From: Solea solea
Lineage: Eukaryota > Chordata > Actinopteri > Pleuronectiformes > Soleidae
Length of the DNA stretch: 64,000 bases
Reading direction: 5' to 3'
Assembly: GCF_958295425.1 (NCBI RefSeq)
Contig: NC_081141.1
Coordinates: 26,971,865-27,035,864 of the forward strand
The stretch's first letter is position 1. Each line of letters starts with the position of its first letter. Shown one piece after another: positions 57,220 to 64,000 of the stretch. The position numbers were made by a program, and so were the translations under genes. The notes under the pieces were generated by a model, which had not been told where the DNA came from, made no database searches, and saw nothing but the letters and a program-made list of their open reading frames with translations.

Positions 57220-59005
57220 ATTTTAATAATAAAAGGCCACTATATACAGTGTTATACTAAAATTCTATACACTGTATATTCATTCAGTTCATTGAACTTA
57301 CAATTACAAAGTATTGATATTTGTAGAGAGCATTTCTTACGACTATGAATGTGTTAAAATTTTATTTTTGAACAGTTACAAATTAAGTCAAATTCACTCT
57401 AAAGCAAATAATGACACTGTTTTTGTCACTTTAATAAATTGAAGTTGTATTCACACAATATCCACATCTGGCACAGACAAACCATTTATTACATAGAATT
57501 CTGAACACCAGAATCCAATCATGCTCATTGATCAAAGCTCCAAATACTGTTAAAGAGAACAGTTCAGATGTTTAGTCAAGTGTGGTTGAGGTACGGACAC
57601 TGAATATCCTGATTTTAGCCAGAAAAATAATAAAATCTGGTTTGTGTTGTTGTAGCAAGTGTCTCATATTCCCATATTTTGCTTTCCATGGGCAAGTCCA
57701 AAAAGAAAAATAAATATACAAAAGTATCTTTAATTTGCCTGTTCATGTGCCAAATTGTCTTTATCATGATCTTTGTTTCAAAGAATTTAAAAACGTCAAA
57801 AATTTGACGAGACCAGTCATAAGTTATTTGGTTCTTCGTCGGCCTATATAACGCAAAAAAATCTCCATAAACATTTGTTTTTATATGAGAATATTCACCT
57901 TATTATTCAACAGCCAAATCCAATGTAACAGAATGAAAGCATGCACATGACAGCGAGGTCACCTCTTCTTTCTCATACAAGGAAAAACACTGCCCTAGAA
58001 TGAAAAAGCCTAATTATGAGCTGCATTTTCTCTTTGTTAAAAATCAGAGCTTTCTAAGTAACCTTTTATGAAAATGTGACAAGAATACAGGCCGCGAACG
58101 GCGGCCTGAAAAACACAACTTGGCTTTTTAAAGTGGAGATTTGTAGCCAGCAGACAGAAATCAGTGTAAGTGCTGTGTGCTTTAATGAGCACTGATCAGC
58201 AGAAATGTAACAATGACTGCAGCCCCACGAGTGCAGCGCTCTGAATAACAAGCTGTTATCTCCATTAAATGCCTGAAGAGGAAAACCTAAATTCGACTTG
58301 GCAAACAGAATAAAGAGCCTGCTCTTCTGCTCACTTGTGTCTTCACGCATGGTTGACGGCATTAACCCCAAACGGGGGCCACGTGTGCAGCGCTGCGCTC
58401 CTCCCGTCGCAAAACAACACTATCAACTTAATCAGTTTTAACACTTCACTGCTCGGCCCACCCCGAGTCAACATTTACAGTCGTCCCATTACGTTCCATT
58501 ACACCAGTCAACATTTCAAAACGGCAACTCCAGTGAAAAACACAGTGGAGAGAGTGTCAGTGTCAGCGTTTTGCTCTCAGGTTAGAGTTCTCGGCTCTTC
58601 GGAGAGTCGCTGCTGAGCCAAAGGCCCAGCACGCTTTATATTTGCATTAGGCTTTTTTTTTTTTTTTACATCCAGCCGATGTTCTCTCGTCCACAGCGAC
58701 TGGCTTTTATGTGGGATTAGAATCAGTGACTTTGAGGTTGTGGGGTGACCTCGTGGACTAATGGGCCAATGTAAACTGTCATATTTAGTTATGTCCCTGT
58801 AATCGCCTTTAGGAGGAGGTCAGAGCTCAAGAGAGCGGCAGCCCTCGAGTTTGAATGCCTTGCTTAGAGGAACATAGCTGTTAAAATGGAGCAGGGATGG
58901 GTGAAATTGCACTCACCCAAGACTTTATTATAAGTAAACCTGTTGGTTTGAGTCAGGTGACTTTATATGTGTCGTGTGTTGGTGTATATAAGAAAACCAT
59001 GTATT
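57220..59005. other. no gene recognised
   Basis: AT-rich to 58060, then a more GC-balanced unique stretch (58060-58620). A T14 run lies at about 58655. No exon. Confidence 0.5.
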
Positions 59006-59009
59006 GAGT

Positions 59010-59217
59010 CTACAGAGAGAATGGTCCAGAAAAGAGAAAATAACCAAAGTTCTCTGAGTGACAATGTCCTGTTGATGATAGAGGACAGAGGACAATGACC
59101 TGATTGATTTGAAATGATAGAAAGTAACTCACATAACCAGTCAATTCAACCAGTGTATGCAGACAACCATCTCTGTATGCACAGCACATTGAATATTTAA
59201 CCAGATGAGCTACATAT
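59010..59217 (+). mobile_element. Tc1/mariner transposase-gene fragment
   Basis: In order: TCTACAGAGAGAATGGTCCA, GAAAAGAGAAAATAACC, GACAATGTCCTGTTGATG, GAAAGTAACTCACATAACCA and TATGCAGACAACCATCTCTG. These match consecutive parts of the N-terminal (DNA-binding) part of the fish Tc1-like transposase gene whose ends read CCACTTTATTAGGTACACC, as in the element at 27354. Stops and indels abolish the frame, and no termini were found. Confidence 0.75.
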
Positions 59218-59224
59218 TGACTTC

Positions 59225-60290
59225 TTTTGTTTCCTCCTGACCTTTCTTCTCCTTTTCTTCTCTCTCTTTCTCGCGTTTGGTTTTTGACTTGCTTGGATTA
59301 CTTGAAGTCTCTTACTACAGCAGCACAGTGACAGTTACGAGTTTCCTTGAATGCATCCCGTAGCTGTTCTTCTTGTGTGTATTCCTGCCATGTCACTCAT
59401 GTCACCGCTCTGCCTCCCGATTTCTTTTGGAATGTCCGAGTTACGTGCGGCATCAATTTTGTTCATGTATTATAAAGTTGCAGCTGGCTTCATGAATTTG
59501 GAGAGCAGCTTTCATTTAATAAACAGACAAATATTGAGTGTTTGATTAGCCTCTGCTAAGGTAAGTCAACCTTCTCAAGGCATTACACCCTGCAAACTAA
59601 CACAGAACCGTTCCCCTTTCTTTAGCTTCTGCAAATTCTGTATTTATCTCACTATTAAACAGCATTTTCTAAACGGAAACTGAAGGTTGTGTCACACCAC
59701 ACCAGAGTCGAGAGTGATAACCAAGGATTTAAGCTTGTGGGGACGATGTATTTGTACTAAATTTGGTGTTTAAAAATCATTCAGATTTCCTGACATAACA
59801 CAAACAAGTGGTGTGAATTTCAGCCATGGTTGTTTTTGCAGTGTAGTCGACACAGTGTGGTCCTGCATTACCCATCAGGGAATAAACACACAGCTATTTC
59901 ATTCAACTTGTAATTGTGTGTACATAAAAATATGTACTTGTATCATCATAAACACTACAGAAAGGCAGAGCCCTGCTCGCAACATACAATCTAGCAATTG
60001 AACCTGGGAACACAAACGAGCCAGCAGCCTACTCACTAAGCCTCACATTAATAGCTGCACACATACAGTAATAGACTCAGTTGTCAGGAGCTTTAAATAT
60101 ACGGAGGACTAACAGCGTAATGCTGCATCAAAGCTGTTTAGACACCTCTGGCATGTGAGACGCACTGAAACCTGAAAGCCTGCCTCCCCCCGTTCAGCGA
60201 TAACATTCAGGCAATTACCAAGAGACGCAGACACCCAGATGCCACCGAGAGTGAAAGAGAGAGAGAATTCAGAGCAATGGACAGTGACGT
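59225..60290. other. no gene recognised
   Basis: A Lys/Glu-rich open stretch on the minus strand (about 59226-59310) was examined and not accepted as an exon. Otherwise AT-rich. Confidence 0.45.
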
Positions 60291-60294
60291 GTCC

Positions 60295-60675
60295 AAGAGA
60301 CGCGAAGAGGAGGGTGCAGGCAGCGGTGGAGACGAGTGTCAGGGGTGATGTGTGACAGTGGCAGTGTCTAAAAAGACAGGAGGTGGAGCTGGAGGTGGCA
60401 GAGCTGAAGATGCTGGTTTGGAGACAGTTTGGAGATAAAGTAAGAGAGTGAAGGTTGAGATGGTTTGGTCATGTGCAGCGGAGGGACAGGGATTAGATTG
60501 GACAAAAGGAAGTTGAAGATGGAGGGAAAAGAGGAAGATCACAGAGAAGCTTCATGGATGCTGTGAATGAGGACATGGGGACAGTTAGTGTAACAGAAGA
60601 GGACACAAAAGACAGGGCAAGATGAAGGCAGATCATCCACTAACCCCTGAAGGGAGAAGCCAAAATAAGAAGAAG
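60295..60675 (+). mobile_element. LINE ORF2 3' end, copy B
   Basis: AGTGTCAGGGGTGATGTGTG, AGGAGGTGGAGCTGGAGGTG and GAGATGGTTTGGTCATGTGC appear in the order of a common fish non-LTR element. The last reads LRWFGHVQRRDRD, related to LRRFGHVQRSDRD in copy A at 5545. TCATCCACTAACCCCTGAAG and GCCAAAATAAGAAGAAG form the usual 3' end. A stop inside the block shows it is inactive. Confidence 0.8.
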
Positions 60676-60859
60676 TGTGAGAGGGAACATAGAAACTGAA
60701 AGAAAGAGTTGAGGATGGGGATGAAAAGTGAAAAGTAAGTCAGAAAAAAGGGTGAAATACTTGAGATGAATCCACACCGAGTCATTTCTGAACTTCAAAC
60801 ACTTTCCCGGCTCCGAGTCTTCATCCAGAATTTATATTATTGCTATAACTAGGGATTCT

Positions 60860-60990
60860 GAGAACTGGAACTTGGCTTATAACTGAAGGGTTGCCAGTTC
60901 AAGTTCCCGCCAGGTGAAGTACCTGTGAGCAATTTACCCAATCAGGATTGAATCAGGAAGGAATAAAAACATCTGCCAAAATCAAATATG
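60860..60990 (+). mobile_element. tRNA-derived SINE fragment
   Basis: CTTATAACTGAAGGGTTGCC leads into a B-box-like AGTTCAAGTTCCC (60896-60908), then TGTGAGCAATTTACCC and AAAAACATCTGCCAAA. It shares the general plan of the SINEs at 35165 and 62915. Confidence 0.55.
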
Positions 60991-60999
60991 TGGAACCCC

Positions 61000-62580
61000 T
61001 ACTGTGGTGAACCCCTAGAGGAAAAACTATAATTCAGGATACTATCACAGATATGTGGTAAACTCTTTCCCTTTTTTTTACACCCCCAGATTTTCCTCAA
61101 ACGTAAGTATCCTCAATTCCCTGTGTTTCTGGTCCAATATGTAGCCGCTTATTTGTTTCCACTAACTCCTGGGGGAAATACCTTATATATAATACCTTAC
61201 ACCCACTATCTATACACCTGCCAGCCTCTGTCTTCTCCCATGCAGGTTTTTGGATTAGCAGCTATTAAGACAAGGTGTGAATAAAACATCGATTATCCAG
61301 AGAGGATTTATTTATTGGCCGAGTCTCCCATGTGAAATATTGCCCACAAGCTTAGGTGTAAATGAGAGGCAAAGTGGTGAAACACGGGAAAAGACTCACA
61401 GGGACATAAGCAAAGACCGTTCATCATAATCAGTGCATCCTCTGTTCGCTATTCTCCTCCAGCAAAGTGGAATCATGTTCTAATTCTCACGGCTTGTGTC
61501 CCCACTTTGTTTCGCAGCCGACTCCTGGAGTCTGCAGAGTTAGTGCGAGGCAGCACATTCCTGTGTTATTTCACGACGGCTCCACAGTCTCATCGATAAC
61601 CCAGCAGGCAAATGAAGGAATTAAACCATTTCTACCCATTTTGTGCATCATTAGAGCCATATACTGTTTAATTCCCCCATGTGCTTTGATTGAGGGTTTC
61701 TGCTCATCACCATCGTTGAGCGGCAGATGGTGTTGACTCGGTGCTGCAAACTTGGCAAAAAAAAAGGTCCTCACTTCTGAAGAAAAAAATTATCCTTGGA
61801 TTAAAATTACATAGCACTAAACACCAAGAAGACAGCAAAAACTAGTTTTAAGAGGATTGTAGTTTTCTCCCAGAGGGAAATTTTTCTGACATTCATGTCT
61901 GAGAGGGAAAGTTTTTGGGGGAGAATCATCAGCACACCAGGGTATGAGTCACCCCAGCCTCATCGTCTGGATTCATCATCATCAAGTCAAGACAATGGTA
62001 CACATGCCACATTTCATGACGGAGGCATCATCGCGGGTTAGTCTGAGGACGCACATGCACATGAACATGCCGTGCACTGCGGCAGCTTCATGCTCTGCTG
62101 TCTGACACCGCGTGAGGACGAGCACAATCTCAAGCTGCTCCTGCAACTGAAGCAATCAGCGCCCAGGCTTACAGTGAAGGGTTTCTACACGTCTCTGCTC
62201 AGAAGCATCCGTCTGCAAAACTGCAAGAGAGGGGGCGGATTTACAAGTGGGCCAATCTATCTAAGCTATAGGTTGTCCTACCGCACAGAAAAAGTCAGAA
62301 ACAGCAAAAATGAAAGAATAAAAACAACGTCAACCATCTTAGGGAAAACAAACATTTGTGCTGCTATAGTATAAACAGACTGGGTCTCACTGCTGTTTTC
62401 TTGCTGATTAGAACTCAAATTGACTTCTTGTCTTGGACAACGTGTAGTTCCGCCCACTCAAAGTTTTGCCTGGCAACCCTCAAGAGCCTCGAGGACAAGG
62501 GAGCAACACTGACTGATATTTTGAATTTGTACCGCTGTACACATTTTAACTGCCCCAGTTTATTTGACATATATTTAAGC
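61000..62580. other. no gene recognised
   Basis: Unique-looking sequence. The stretch 61440-61740 is non-repetitive and could be conserved non-coding (GAATTAAACCATTTCTACCC, GTGCATCATTAGAGCC). ORFs of 67-100 codons lack recognisable domains. Confidence 0.4.
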
Positions 62581-62587
62581 CCATGGC

Positions 62588-62910
62588 CACACGGTTGGTG
62601 CTGTGGTTAGCACCCTTGCCTTTGCAGGAAGACGACCTGGGTTTGCGATGTTCTTGAAATTTTTTTTGCGTGTGGGTTTTGTCCGGGTCCTCCAGCTTCC
62701 TCCCACAGTGACGGATTGTGATTAGATTAATTGACCGTCTGTGTGAGAATGGATGGTTGTTTGTCTCTATGTGTCCCTGTGATAGACTGGCGATCTGTCC
62801 AGGCTGTGGACCCCGCTTATCACCCTATGTCAGCTGAGATAGGCACAGCACCCCCCGCAACCCTTATGTGGAGGATAAAGCGGTAGAAAATGGATGGATG
62901 GATGGATATT
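62588..62910 (+). mobile_element. SINE-like element ending in (TGGA)n
   Basis: GTTGGTGCTGTGGTTAGCAC, CTCCAGCTTCCTCCCACAGT, ATTGACCGTCTGTGTGAGAA, CTGGCGATCTGTCCAGGCTG and AGCGGTAGAAAATGGATGG follow in the order of one of the most common percomorph repeats, and it ends in the typical short TGGA run. This supports the taxonomic placement. Confidence 0.85.
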
Positions 62911-62914
62911 TAAG

Positions 62915-63125
62915 CTCATGGCCAAGTGGAACAGGAACTGTGCTTGTAACCAGAAGATTGTTGGTTCAAATCCCTGCCATCTTAAAAAGGCTGGAGGAGC
63001 CAACACTAATTGCAGCCCACTGCTCCTGATTCTATAAAGGTTCAGAGTAGAGGATGAGTTCAATGCAGTGAAAAATGTTTCCAACAGGGATTTATAATGT
63101 AACAAAAATAAGTCTTTCTGGGTTA
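62915..63125 (+). mobile_element. tRNA-derived SINE
   Basis: CTTGTAACCAGAAGATTGTT is followed by a near-perfect B box, GGTTCAAATCC (62963-62973). GCCAACACTAATTGCAGCCC, ACTGCTCCTGATTC and CAATGCAGTGAAAAATGTTT are its body and tail. It lies directly after the (TGGA)n element. The 91-codon minus ORF across it is spurious. Confidence 0.7.
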
Positions 63126-63290
63126 AATAAATTTCTTTTGGGGATGGAAGCTGGCAGAAGATACTTCAGAGGTATTATTTCATTTGAATGTTCTTGAACT
63201 TGTTCGTACAGGTATCACACACTTGAATATCAGACTCATCTTCACAGTAGGGAAAGTGAGAGACAAGTGAGAGGTAAGTGCGAGGTAAGA

Positions 63291-63316
63291 GTGTGTGTGT
63301 GTGTGTGTGTGTGTGT
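63291..63316. repeat. (GT)13 microsatellite
   Basis: An uninterrupted GT run. Confidence 0.98.
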
Positions 63317-63319
63317 CTG

Positions 63320-64000
63320 TGGCACTTTCACAAACTCTCCACAGCCACAGAACTCAATATCAGAGACCAGTCATTAGCTGAAAGTAGCAATTCTGGTTGT
63401 GAATAGTAATAATACACTGCAGAGCTCTTGATCTGAAACAGAAATGAATTGAAACAATGGCAGTCGTCAGAGCTGATTCCTGGCACGGGCACACAGTGAG
63501 CACTGAAGTCTATCTCGCCAGTTTACTCTCAGATAAATTGCACTATGAGACAGGCTGGATTTAGTAGAAATGCACTGATCCACGTTTTGTTTTTAATTTC
63601 AACCCCATTCTAATAAATGGATTTGGATGTTTGCCAACACGGGAGATGATAGCAGAGCTCCTTCTTACATCACAGTTTGTCACAAAAAGACACCGTAGGT
63701 AACGATCCATACACAGCTGCTAATTCAGCAGACTGCAGACTGCACTTCTTGTTCCTGCTGTCCTTAGAACCTTTGGTGAATTGTTGTAGTGTAATAAAAT
63801 ATTTTTAGTGTTTAACACCAAGCACAGAGCTTCCAGTCTGGCAACACATCACCCCTTTCCCCACGCACTCTCTCTCACACAAATAATATAATACTGCTCC
63901 AGTCAACAAATATCAACCTACTGGTGGAGCTATAAGAACGGACAGGAAATTCAAAATTACAGCCCAATGTTGGTACTAACATGTAAGCAAGATTTAGAGA
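63320..64000. other. no gene recognised
   Basis: Unique-looking intron sequence to the window edge. No exon or element end was seen. Confidence 0.5.

Larger units (their letters stand above)
56748..64000 (-). other. zmat4: zmat4 upstream intron (open at the window edge)
   Basis: The acceptor at 56748 (T-rich tract, tatcag) requires an upstream donor. I scanned the minus strand to 64000 for the second finger of the family (SHYQGKxHAKR-like) and did not see it, so the previous exon is inferred to lie beyond the window. The interval contains repeats listed separately. Confidence 0.75.

Noticed and set aside
59226..59310. Lys/Glu-rich open stretch on the minus strand
   Set aside because: Purine-rich low complexity; it does not match the zmat4 second finger or any known domain, and splice sites are not convincing.

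Overview
The window looks like nuclear DNA from a spiny-rayed (percomorph-type) teleost fish. This rests on one vertebrate gene with long introns, a vertebrate tRNA-Cys gene, dense CA/GT, AT and CAG/CTG microsatellites, and decayed fish-type transposons (hAT and TTAA-bounded MITEs, Tc1/mariner relics, LINE 3' ends, tRNA-derived SINEs). There are no bacterial-style operons, no CRISPR array and no long protein-coding ORF. Almost every ORF of 60-200 codons here lies in a repeat or in unconstrained intronic sequence.

The one protein-coding gene I can support is zmat4 (zinc finger, matrin-type 4), on the minus strand. Two consecutive internal exons are present. The exon at 56526-56747 encodes the third matrin-type C2H2 finger and its leader. 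The exon at 35509-35605 encodes the last finger. Their splice phases match exactly (G|GT, glycine) across an intron of 20,920 bp. Upstream exons for the first two fingers should lie beyond the right edge. The C-terminal end is either a tiny exon somewhere left of 35509 or an in-frame stop directly after the last finger.

Region by region: 1-35508 is 3' of the last recognised exon (downstream intron and/or intergenic) and is built mostly from repeats: LINE fragments at 3.2, 5.6, 7.1 and 14.9 kb, CCCTAA-rich repeats at 3.9-4.6, 10.8 and 33.6 kb, a hAT MITE at 9.25 kb, TTAA-flanked MITEs at 12.1 and 27.0 kb, a Tc1/mariner deletion derivative at 27.4 kb, and minisatellites at 20.8, 24.1 and 29.6 kb. 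The zmat4 intron (35606-56525) carries a tRNA-Cys(GCA) gene at 43.8 kb, a long hairpin at 45.6 kb, two arrays of one 15-bp minisatellite at 47.8 and 49.9 kb, a 637-bp TTAA-flanked element at 50.9 kb and a hAT MITE at 52.3 kb. From 56748 to 64000 is upstream intron with a Tc1 fragment, a LINE 3' end and SINEs.

I find no convincing undescribed system. The most unusual structures are the indel-free 15-bp array (28 units) with a sister array 1.7 kb away, the 49-bp-arm hairpin, the 637-bp element with an internal duplication, and seven CAG/CTG tracts in 64 kb. Family names for transposons come from remembered terminal or internal motifs, not from a search.
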